Positions 38,323-47,506 of a stretch of DNA of 64,000 nucleotides are shown in pieces. Numbering within the stretch: position 1 is the stretch's first letter; each line of letters opens with the position of its first letter. Source of the DNA: Gyrodactylus bullatarudis (taxonomy: Eukaryota > Platyhelminthes > Monogenea > Gyrodactylidea > Gyrodactylidae). The notes below the pieces were generated by a model, which did no database searches, had not been told where the DNA came from, and worked only from the letters and a program-made list of their open reading frames with translations. The translations under genes and the position numbers were made by a program. The stretch lies in assembly GCA_012064415.1 (NCBI GenBank), contig SSNU01000071.1, forward strand, positions 463,387 to 527,386, written 5' to 3'.

Positions 38323-38715
38323 AACCTTTTAAGCCCCAGCGAGTCATATATGGGACAGATTACTTTCTCAAGCCATGATTCTGTTTTAAAGAAACTGAAA
38401 TGAATTTATTTTCTGAAAGTTGAACTAATATTCTTTCAAATGAGCTATGACTTATAAAGCTGGAATAGTTTATTGAGAAGTTATGACTATTTAAAAATGA
38501 CTCGTCTTTGAAAAAGTATATGAATTTCCTTAAAAATCTAAAGAACGTTTTTTTGAAAAACCCCTTACAGAGATCAAAGAGAAAAAAGAAAGAAACTTTT
38601 ATCGAGAAACCATACTCGTAGAATTCAAATATTTCATTACTTTATGTAATTACAAAAAACCATTGTGTAGTTGGTGTCAAAACTATGAGTGTTGAGTAAT
38701 ATAAGATGAACAGGT

Positions 38716-38815
38716 GTTCTGGCTTGACGGTTAGAAGCATTTGCTTGAACCGTCCTGTCTAGATCTGAATTATATTACTGTATTCTACTCTCTTATGGAA
38801 TCGACACTTACTTGA
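38716..38815 (+). repeat. tRNA-derived SINE-like sequence, copy 2
   Basis: It reads 'ctggcttgacggttagaagc', 'gtctagatctgaat' and then 'tattctactctcttatgg' with 'aatcgacact', matching copy 1 block for block. A weaker relative lies near 52,195-52,250 ('cccttgttcgatcctcgatt'). This is probably a retroposed family of low age uniformity. Confidence 0.4.
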
Positions 38816-39714
38816 CCGAATTCTAGGTTAATAAAGATAAATTTCATAAGGACATTGTAATAACCTCTAACCACAGCTAGCTAGAAACTATGCTCTTGTA
38901 TTTAGCAACTTGAAAATGTTCGATATTAGGAATTTTTCAGAACCCAATGAAATTTTTTTTGCTTTCTAAAATATTCACTTTTAAATAATACTGACATAAA
39001 GAAAGTCGGGAATTTTTCCTAAGTTACACTGGTGTACTTATTCCTCCGAGATGAATGGCATGATTTTTTTAAAAAATACGACAAAGTCAGACAGCGTATC
39101 CACTAAAGTAGGATAGAAGGACGAACGAGAGATGGCGACAAAATGCGATATTCCCCATCTGATATTCTATAAATTCCTAGAGAGTCGGTCAATAAAAAGT
39201 GGCAATTGATTGATGAACCATGGAAATCCTCTAGAGTCTAATAAAATAATCAAAACCAGAATAAGTTTGTTTTCCTCAGCATTGATTTGTTTTATAGTAA
39301 AATACATGTGTTAAATAAATGTTAAGTCTCAAGCAAAGATTTTAGCACCAAAACTTTTAATAATTTCATAATTAGCCCTGAAATTTCCAAAACTAGCCCC
39401 AAAAGGAAGTAATTTCAAAATTAGCACCATATTAGAAATCTATCTCAGAAAATCGAATCAATTTATCTGATAAAATAAAAGCTTTTATTTGTGAAATTAT
39501 CACAAACATTACTTCTATTCTGTCTGTTTGATAATGATAAAAAAAATATTAAAAATAACTTCGAATCATTGGCTGGGGAAAGAAACTCCAGCAGGGGAAA
39601 TTTCTACTCCAAGTGAAAATGAGTTGATGATCAGTTAGAAATAAATTAACTCTCTTAAGAGAGCTGAAATCATTCCCTATAAATAAAACACTCATGAAAA
39701 AACTTAAACAGCTA

Positions 39715-40040
39715 TCAATGACAGATTTTACAAGATTGTAACCATAATTGCAAAATATATATCATTCAGCATAGGGAGGACTAACCATGACTGCAATTAT
39801 TAATTTTCAACACAGGAAAAAGGGACCATAAATGCAATATTTAAAATTTTCAATTGCAAAGAGGAACTAAAAATGAATTTAATTTTAGGGGTCCTCAAAT
39901 CCAATGTAAAAAAGTAACCAAAATTGTAATTTGGCCTACCACTGTCACCATATCTGCAAATGGGAAGATCCGAGTCATCAATTTTGCAAATACCCCTTAG
40001 TTTTATTTAGGCTATTTTTTGAGAATGACCCTTCAATTCT
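39715..40040. repeat. Intact copy of the repeat into which the piggyBac element at 54-56 kb is inserted
   Basis: The left part (about 39,725-39,768, 'acagattttacaagattgta...attgcaaaat') matches 54,370-54,420. The right part (about 39,888-40,005, 'ggggtcctcaaatccaatg', 'catatctgcaaatggga', 'caattttgcaaatacccc') matches 55,932-56,042. In this copy the two parts are only about 120 bp apart, whereas at 54-56 kb they enclose the piggyBac sequence. Confidence 0.65.
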
Positions 40041-40043
40041 CGA

Positions 40044-40125
40044 GACATTAAACCTCCCAACAAAGTGGTCACAGGTAATATCCATATGGATTCAACTAGA
40101 TGGAGATTTTCTTCTAAAACCTGAA
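40044..40125. repeat. Half of the 'gacattaaacct' palindromic MITE
   Basis: The sequence 'gacattaaacctcccaacaaagtggtcac' block is followed by 'tccatatggatt' and 'gatggagattttctt', which corresponds to the left half and centre of the small palindromic element at 51,917-52,030, partly rearranged. The right tip is missing. Confidence 0.5.
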
Positions 40126-41637
40126 ATCTCTAGTTTCTCATACACCAAGTAAATCTGCTTTGTTTGTAATGAAATTGTGTTCACGATTCTGTGGTTAAAT
40201 CGATGCTTTCTCAGGTTAATGTAAGCCCATTGAAAAAAATAAGGCCATGCACTCTAACACCGCCAAATTATCGATAGGGTTTATGTTTAAATTACGTGCA
40301 ATAAATTGAACGGATTTATTTATTCTTACTACTTCAATACATTTTCATTTATCAAACAAACTATAGAGAAAAGAGGTGGAATGAAACGAGTGTTTTCTAT
40401 TAAAAAAACAAAAATAGGCTGATTGGAAAAATATGGTAAATTCCAATTCAATAGGTGGATAGAAATAAATTCATCATCAAGCTGTCCAAAATTTTCAACA
40501 AGGAAAAAAATTAATTTTCCTCAAGCCAAATTAATTAATACAGTAAAAGCATGTCTCCTACTTGGGGTGTTGTATGTTTTATTAGGGATTTTTATTCAGT
40601 AATTGGAAATATTGTGATTATTGATCATGTGTTTAGGTTGGAGTGTGTAAAGACCCGTAATTTTTAGAAACTCGACATTTTTCTGGGATCTTGGATCATC
40701 CAAATTTCATTGATTTTCAATCAAAACCTCGAATTATCCATTAAAAACCTTATTGAATGTATTATAATACTACTAAGTAGTAACATTATAAAACTATTTA
40801 CTCTTTTGAACACAATTCCCATCGACCAATGAGAATAAAGGACCCTGATCAGCAAATAAGATCAAAGGAGGCTAATTTGTTTAATCATGTGGGTACACAG
40901 TTCATATTTCTCTGTGTAGTACACCTCGTGGTAAGTCATCATAAACTATCTCAATCTCAATATTTCATCATTTAAATTGCCACCATAATTTTTAGCGCCT
41001 TCCTCTATTTCTCAAATATATGGTAAATATATACGGTGTGGCGTATGGTATCTCTCTCACCTGGCACATTGAACACTCTTTCCCTGTTCCCTTATTTGTA
41101 CAAATCATTTCTATGTATAAATATAAATGTTTCAATTTCAAAAAAAAATAATATATATATATAAAAAGAACGAGAAAAATTAAGGAATGAGTCGTCCAAT
41201 GAATTCCTTTATTATTTCACAAGTTTCTAAGATATGAGAAGCATCATAGTGAATTCGTTGTGTGTTGGAAGAATATTTTGAGACAACACCCTAGATTCTT
41301 TCCCCAGTTTTCTCCTCGCAAATCCTTAAAAGTACATGTGCAAAATTAATTTTATTTTCGATAAAACCAAAGAAATATACCTTCTTAGTGATTATTCGAA
41401 AGAGAAATGATTTTTTATTTCTCGAATATCATTTATTGGTTCCACCACTAAATTTAGGACAAAATAAATAGAAAAAATTTATAATACATAGATTTTAGAA
41501 AAGACGTTTCTTTTGTTGAATTATCAGCTACAATGCAATTTTGAACTTGGAAAAACTGTAACCATATCAAATAGAATTAAAAGTGTATGAATTTAAGTTT
41601 TGAAATAAATGGTCTTCAAATTTCTTCATTGTTTCAG
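40126..41637. other. AT-rich intergenic stretch, nothing recognised
   Basis: No coding sequence, RNA gene or clear repeat boundary seen. Confidence 0.4.
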
Positions 41638-41912
41638 TATATAAAGTTGGTAATCGATGATTTTTACAGAAGTCTCGATATTTTTATGAAAAATATGGCC
41701 ATATTTCAAACTTCAATTTGGCGCCAAAATCCCATTTTTTCGCACTTAGAACCGAAAAAAATTTTTTTGATAAATGGTCATAATTTTTTTCTTCCACTGT
41801 AAAAAGTGGGCAACATGAATAGATTTCCAAAAAATTTTAAAAATTTCGAATTCTTGATGAAAATATCGAGATTTCTGTAAAAATCATAGATTCCCAACTT
41901 CATATCAATTAT
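41638..41912. repeat. Compact foldback-family element, about 275 bp
   Basis: The left arm 'aaagttggtaatcgatgatt' then 'acagaagtctcgatattttt' is matched in inverted form by 'gaaaatatcgagatttctgt' then 'cccaacttcatatcaatta'. The centre keeps 'tttggcgccaaaatccc' and the 'gcacttagaaccgaaaaa' block, equivalents of the 14.3-kb element. Confidence 0.7.
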
Positions 41913-43472
41913 CAAAGTTTCGGTATCATATTTTGAAATGAGACTTGAGAATTGATGAACATTTAGTCAACGGAAAACTTATTAACAAAAAGTCAAGTTT
42001 TTAGTTTTTTATGACTTTGAAAGTAATCCTTCATTCCGAATTGTTTGACTATGACCAGAATGTAAAAGCTGAAAAATATTTAAACTATTTGAAAAAAATC
42101 CGCCACTTTAAATCTGAAGAATTCTTTGTTGATATTTTGTATCTTCCATGAGTCATAACACAAAAATGTGGGGTTTTTCAACTAATCATACATCTGAAAC
42201 TTTATCTAGAGTATTTTGAAAATAAACCCAATTCTTACTATGTATCTAATTGCTTTCAATTTTTGATACATTATAATAATTTTTTTCTTAGCAAATACAA
42301 ATTTCCTGCTAGAACACACAGTCACTATCTGATTAGTTCGTTACCGGTCATGTTATTATCCGCCATCTTATTCTGTAGTCAGTAGCTTGGTACTTATACT
42401 GTAAAGTTGAAATCTTTCCCGGTTAAAGCATCTTTTAGCGGCTGGTCAGAAGATTCAATTTCAGGGTCTTCACTTGCTTCTATCTTCCAGTTTACATATC
42501 TTGGCCTACATAGTGTAGAACCGGAGAAAGCCAGAGATAGCTGGCATGAGTTATTATTGCTCTGTTCGAATATATTCTACATACTTTGTTACTAGAGCCT
42601 CAAAAAATATTAAAATGCTTATTTTAGCCAGCTACTTCCACTGTTCTGAAAACCATTCAAAACTAAAATTTTTTATCATGTATAAGATCTGAGCTCAAAG
42701 TTATAAAATACATGATTAAATTTTGCAAAATTACTTAAACCACCCATCGATATGAGAAATCTAATCTTCAAGTATTTAAATATAATTCCACCAAATTTCG
42801 CTTCAAAATACCTTTCCATGCTTCTGGAATAAGATTTTAAAGTTGTTAAATGACTTAAATCCTAGTAAATTGTTTTTTTCAATAGCTCAAAGCGATCCAT
42901 CTTTATTGAGAGATAATTTTCATTTTGCTAAGCCCAATAAAAACCTCGAAAATAATTATAATTATTAATTTTGATGTTGTAAGTTACAACTTGTAACTCG
43001 ATTTTTTTCGCATTATTACATGAGTCGAGTTATGCTACCTCGAAGTCTATTATTTAAAGTATTGATTGATTTTAAAATATAAATGGCTTCCTTAAGGAAC
43101 GGTTGCTGCAAACAAAGCAAGCAGTTTTCTTACATCTTGAATATAAATCAAAGTTTTGATGACAAAAGTACTAAATGACCTTCTATTTCTTCCAACAATG
43201 ATGAAAGAATACCTATTTAACCTCAAGAAATGTAATTAATTTAGAATTTTCTACTTCATAGTTAGTCACTGTGATCCTTAAATAACAGTTTATAACAGTT
43301 GCTTATTTCAATATAAATTGATTAAGGTTTTAGTATCTTCTATTCTTCTACTATTCTCAGCATTAATCATAAGATTTTTGGAGAGTCTTCTAGATTTATA
43401 GGAGAAAGGGTTTAAATTTCAGAGTTCAAGTTGGAGTTCTTTATCTCTTTATATTTTATGAATGAGTAATTC
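41913..43472. other. Intergenic stretch with a LINE scrap and dispersed repeat
   Basis: At 42,407-42,595 the plus strand reads through 'FQFTYLGLHSVEPEKARDSW', which resembles the 'FKYLG...SxEKD...R...AW' block of LINE reverse transcriptases; this is a small decayed scrap. Positions 42,597-42,815 are a dispersed repeat ('tattaaaatgcttatttta', 'aaattttgcaaaattact') shared with 4.4, 9.2 and 20.05 kb. Nothing else recognised. Confidence 0.45.
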
Positions 43473-44000
43473 ACGTTGTTTATCAAAAACGTCCGAGTAT
43501 CCACTTAAATTCATAATTTGGAAATGTATAGACTTTGATGAAATTTCGTAAAACTGATGAAACCGCCTGCAATTTTGTTTAAATAATCTTTGAGCTAAAT
43601 CATTCCACCATGTCTGGTTGAGTCAACTCCTTAAATGATTCTTGTATCATATAAACAAAATTTCGGAAATTTTCAGAATTTGAACGTTTTTTATTTTAAT
43701 TTTTGTTAATTATATTCGATTTATTAACTTTATGCAGTTATAAATAGTTTAAATATTTTATTTAAATAGTATTTCATATCTTGGATTTTGAATGTAAAAG
43801 ATTGAGACATTTTTAATGAAAATATAAATCAAGAGAATATTAAGAACGTTCAAATTTTGAAAATTTCCGAAATTTTGTTTATATGATACAAGAATCATTT
43901 AAGGAGTTGACTCAGCCAGACATGATGGAATGATTTAGAAATAGCTCAAAGATTATTTAAACAAAATTACAGGCGTTTTCATCAGTTTTACGAAATTTCA
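43473..44000. repeat. Foldback/hAT-like MITE, copy B, with about 150-bp arms
   Basis: The left arm from 'gatgaaatttcgtaaaactg' (43,538) to about 43,700 is matched in inverted form by about 43,850-43,999, including 'ccgcctgcaattttgttta', 'catgtctggttgagtcaac' and 'tatcatataaacaaaattt'. It shares the arms with 35,472-35,895. The 45 bp in front ('ttgtttatcaaaaacgtccg' onward) recur at 6862-6905. Confidence 0.75.
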
Positions 44001-44055
44001 TATATGCTCATTTCTTAAAGCATCATCAGTGGCATTGCTTTAAAAATGATATATA

Positions 44056-44960
44056 CTAGATTTTTTTATTTGAAATAATTAATAAGCATATTATGATTAT
44101 CTGGTACAAATGATAATAAATATGAACAGATGCAGGCGATGTTTTTATCTTTAAAGTTAGAGAAATTAATCTGAAATCTCGTACGAATGGGTAGAAGAAC
44201 ATTGAGCAGTATGGAGTATCCTCTTGTTGAACGCAAGTTGTATTGACCATTCGGTTGAGGAGCATATTTAGAGTAAAGGAAAGCTGAGGCTGAGATGCGT
44301 CTAAGCCAGAGAGGAAAAGCTTTTGCACGATCAAGTAAGTCTTTATAGGGTAGAGGACCAAAGCAGGATCTGAGGTAGATGAATTGAATGCGTTCCAACT
44401 TTTTTGATGTTCCGACAGGGATATCGCAGAGAATTCCTGATCCATAATCAAGATAAGGGAGTATTAATGCTTTTAAAAGTGAGATCCTCAAATCTGGGTT
44501 TATGACAAATCTCTTGATAAAGTAACTTTTACATCTTGTCTTCTTGAGGATTTCAATAGCATGAATGTTTGTGTTAAGATGGTTATCATATGAAATACCG
44601 AGGTCATTAATGACTGTGACTGTGTCATACGGCAATGTTTGGTCAAGAGGTGGACAGCCTTTGAGGGCCATGATTTTAGTTTTGGCTTGGTTGATTTTAA
44701 GACCTATCTTTCAAAGTAAATTTGCTATGTGGGAGATCTCCTCGAGAATTGAATTATAGCCATTTTGAAGCGATATCAGTATTTTGATGTCATCGGCATA
44801 TTTGATATGAGGGGTTGAAGGTACAATACTCGAGAATATCAGGTTAAAGATAAATGGTCCAAAATAATAGAGCCTTGAGGAACCCCAAAGTTGATTGAGG
44901 TAGAGTTAGAAAGCGGATAAAAGTTTAAAGATTCGTTCAAGATAATAATTTACAAATAAT
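44056..44960 (-). pseudogene. LINE (Jockey/CR1-like) reverse transcriptase, 3' fragment
   Basis: Read on the minus strand, the segment contains two classic reverse-transcriptase signatures. 'GVPQGS' lies at about 44,885-44,868, and the catalytic 'YADDIKI' at about 44,800-44,780. These are followed by 'GLKINQAKTKIM', then 'DLGISYDNHLN', 'LLKALILPYLDYGSGIL', and 'LERIQFIYLRSCFG', which is the usual order for the palm-to-thumb half of a non-LTR element. A frameshift follows GVPQGS, an in-frame TGA precedes 'KIGLKINQ', and there is no endonuclease domain, so it is a 5'-truncated dead copy. The last 201 codons are still open. It is the best-preserved LINE in the window. Confidence 0.85.
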
Positions 44961-45221
44961 GGAAGAAATAGTAAAAGATGAATAAAATTAGAATAATATG
45001 TAAGCTGAAAAAACACCAAAACTCTCCAATAAATAGCAACAGTGGAGAGAAAAGTGAAAAAGCTCACATATGCCAGGGGAGTTAAAGATTATAGGAATAG
45101 TTTTTTTGAACACATAGATTGGGTTTGTATAGATCAATAAGGAATTTCTCTTTGACCCATGCATATATGCTGTCATCTCCAGGGTTTTTGTACAGAATAA
45201 AAAATTCGAAACTGAAGCAGC

Positions 45222-45745
45222 ATGTTTCTCCTGTTTGATATGCCTAGTTACCGCAGTGTCCTTATTCAGATGACAATCAAGAATAGTATACTTCTAACTG
45301 GCATGATCACGAATCATGATTCACGATTGAAACTGACAATTTTTGAACTAAGGCCAAAATTAAGATTTTTTAGAAAATTTTTCCCCTCCATCTATCTTGA
45401 AAAACAAACGTTTCCGGAACTCTTAATAACATTATTCACTGGAACTCACGCGCCTGGCTTACCTCCATGATCTGTGGATCTCCGACTCATACTGTATAAA
45501 CAATGTATCCTTCCTCATCTTGAGTATGGCAGTGCTCTCGTCTCAAACATTCCTAAAAGTACATTCCTTGGGTACCCTCTCCTCCTATAGTGAACTTCAT
45601 TCTAATACAAATCTATTTGGCTTAGGAAGATTGCATTTAAAACTATCGCACTATTCGACAAATTGCCTTCATCGTTCCAATGGCTTTACAATCCTTCTCT
45701 GGCCCTTCGTGTCCCAAATTTTTTTTTTTTCGTCACACAAATGAG
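45222..45745 (+). pseudogene. Second LINE reverse-transcriptase remnant, opposite orientation
   Basis: About 45,470-45,570 on the plus strand translates to 'VDLRLILYKQCILPHLEYGS' followed by 'ALVSNIPKST', the same conserved block as 'LLKALILPYLDYGSGIL...IPVGTSK' in the neighbouring minus-strand LINE. Upstream and downstream frames are broken by stops and shifts. With the neighbour at 44.06-44.96 kb it forms a tail-apart pair of the same broad family. Confidence 0.6.
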
Positions 45746-46858
45746 AAAATTTGCAACCTTACCAAAATAATTACACGCTGATTGTACGCTGATTCCGAAT
45801 CTGAATTTCTTTCAATAGGTTTTCAAAAAGACGTTTAAAATATTTTTTATATATTTGAGTAGATTTTCAAAAATTCACCGTATTTCATGTAAGCTATCTT
45901 TATGAATCAGCTTAATCAATTTCCTCTCTAATGAGGGGTGGAAAAAGTATTTTAAGAATCTTTTAGTTCAAATTATCGCTCAAGAAAGGGTTGTGTTCCA
46001 CTGGTGGAACAATGGGACATGTAGGGCTAGACATTGAATCCCCTGGGGTTCAGATTCAAAGTCAACTTATTTAATTTTACCCTTAAAAGACTAAATTCTC
46101 TTATGAATTCCTTATGTATTACACTCTATTTTCTTCGGACTGAGTGGCCATTGGCCGACTGTATAAGTATAAAAAATTATAATTCTTTTTGAATGAAATT
46201 TATTGGAATCATTTTTATTATTTCAAGACCGATTGACTTTTTTCTGAATAAGGTCAATGTAAACCGCATTATTGTTGCAACTAATCTCAAACCCTCTTTT
46301 AGGAATGCTGTCATATTCGAGATTTTATCAACCATCTCTTCTTCAGCTCAACGGTCTATCCCAACCACTCCAACAACTCAGCCTACTAATTCAGACTTCC
46401 TTTACCTCCCTACTCATATCAATATTGTTTTCCCTACAAGAATGAAAAGGTATTTGATTTTTTTTAATGTAACTACTAGTGAGTATATTGGCGATTAGTA
46501 GGATGTGATTAAAAATCGTCCAAATAGCTGCTATTTAATAGCATTTGCCAAATAGACAAATGACCATTTCTATGAGCCTTAGATCCACTTAGATTCAGAT
46601 TCCGAATTTTACACACTTAATTCAAACATAATCCAAAAATCAGATCAAATTTGTTATTTTGAACCAGATTCTCATGACTCTTCTGTTATAACTGTTATAA
46701 ATCTCTAAAAAAGGATTCATCAATGTTTGACTTTACATCAAGTTGGTTATATGGTAAACGTTTGATAGTCGACCGGCTCTTCAATTGGGTTTATAAAATA
46801 AAACTCAAGAAATGCAATAAATTGAAAAAGAATGCAACTAAATTAAGATCTAAGTAAT
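45746..46858. other. Intergenic stretch downstream of the NIFK-like gene
   Basis: At about 45,960-46,030 there is a repeat with the small palindrome 'gttccactggtggaac', also found at 52,890. A 101-codon plus frame at 46,193-46,498 has a Thr/Ser/Pro-rich middle but no recognisable domain and an upstream in-frame stop. I do not call it a gene. Confidence 0.4.
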
Positions 46859-46863
46859 TTATT
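46858..46863 (-). terminator. Poly(A) signal AATAAA overlapping the stop codon of the NIFK-like gene
   Basis: On the minus strand the last codons read GAA-TAA followed by A, so AATAAA includes the TAA stop. It is the nearest canonical hexamer for this gene. If used, the 3' UTR would be only some 15-30 bases. Confidence 0.45.
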
Positions 46864-47320
46864 CATAAATTTTAAAATTCTTGCCAGATTCCTTAAGGGA
46901 GGCGATTCTCTTATTCATTTTTGCTTGATCCTTGTTGATTTTGACTGACTTTTTGTCAGCAATTCTCAATATCTTATCAAGAACTGATTGAGAATGACGA
47001 AATCTTTGAATGTCTCTCGTAGAGACAGAAGGTCTGTATGATTTAACCTTTCTATAGTCCACTTCATTTAAAAGATAACATTTAATAATCTTATTAAACT
47101 GCAGTGTGTTGTGTAGGGTGGTAGAGATTAAGTGAGCAATTGACCTTGGTACAACGGCAACGGCTACTCCTTTAGGTTGTAGAGTTTTTCGAGACTTGGG
47201 AATATGCACATGTTTAACATCACCAAATTGCTGGAGTATACGTCTAAGGACTCTTTCGTCGCAATCATTCGGAATATTCTTGAATAGTATTACTTTATAA
47301 GGTAATTTGATGGAAGGCAT
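46859..47320 (-). CDS. RRM protein resembling nucleolar NIFK/Nop15
   Basis: This single-exon frame gives 153 residues from the ATG at 47,320-47,318. Four further upstream codons are open, but they start from a non-ATG. Residues 9-85 form an RNA-recognition motif. RNP2 is 'VILFKNIP' (10-17) and the RNP1 position holds 'KGVAVAVV' (50-57), where the aromatic residues usual for RNA stacking are replaced. After the RRM comes a basic helical tail ('RFRHSQSVLDKILRIADKKS' and on), matching in position and style the 'RYNRNRTL' region that follows the RRM in NIFK. Known family members act in the nucleolus in pre-60S ribosome assembly. Human NIFK is nearly twice as long, so this is a short form. SLIRP is a less likely alternative. 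The stop codon overlaps an AATAAA hexamer. Confidence 0.75.
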   Translation of the reverse strand: MPSIKLPYKVILFKNIPNDCDERVLRRILQQFGDVKHVHIPKSRKTLQPKGVAVAVVPRSIAHLISTTLHNTLQFNKIIKCYLLNEVDYRKVKSYRPSVSTRDIQRFRHSQSVLDKILRIADKKSVKINKDQAKMNKRIASLKESGKNFKIYE

Positions 47321-47506
47321 TTTATATTTCAAAATATTGTCTGCTTAAACAAAAGTACTTTAACAATCTGTTCTTGTTTAAAATAATAAAACTTGCAACA
47401 GGCATTAATCTTTGTTCTTCAAGAGTTTTTCTCTTGAGATTCATTCACCAGTTTTGTGAATTTAGCTGAAACATCTCATTTCATCAAGAAAAATATTTTA
47501 CTAAAT
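47321..47506. promoter_or_regulatory. Divergent promoter region between the NIFK-like and CCCH genes
   Basis: The two start codons point away from each other with 186 bp between them. The interval is AT-rich. I see no clear TATA box in good position, so initiation is probably dispersed. Sharing of the promoter is inferred from arrangement only. Confidence 0.5.

Larger units (their letters stand above)
37693..39714. other. Intergenic stretch carrying SINE-like sequences and one inverted repeat copy
   Basis: Besides the two SINE-like sequences listed separately, 38,326-38,640 is an inverted copy of the repeat seen at 36.6 kb: 'ttttaagccccagcgagtca' at its left end, and 'aacgtttttttgaaaaacc' and 'aacttttatcgagaaacc' at its right. 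No protein gene is recognisable. Confidence 0.45.

Noticed and set aside
38716..38815. Functional tRNA gene
   Set aside because: The stems do not pair well and the anticodon loop cannot be placed, so a SINE-like remnant is the safer call.
44565..44759. Plus-strand frame opposite the LINE
   Set aside because: Antisense shadow of the reverse-transcriptase remnant.
46193..46498. 101-codon frame with a Thr/Ser/Pro-rich middle
   Set aside because: No domain, no matching splice sites linking it to the NIFK-like or CCCH genes, and flanked by repeat sequence.
47321..47332. Four-codon N-terminal extension of the NIFK-like frame
   Set aside because: It begins with TTG; the first ATG at 47,320 is a better start for a eukaryotic gene.
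47456..47506. Seventeen-codon upstream extension of the CCCH frame
   Set aside because: It begins with GTG; the first ATG in the frame is at 47,507. An upstream exon remains possible but is not shown by the sequence.
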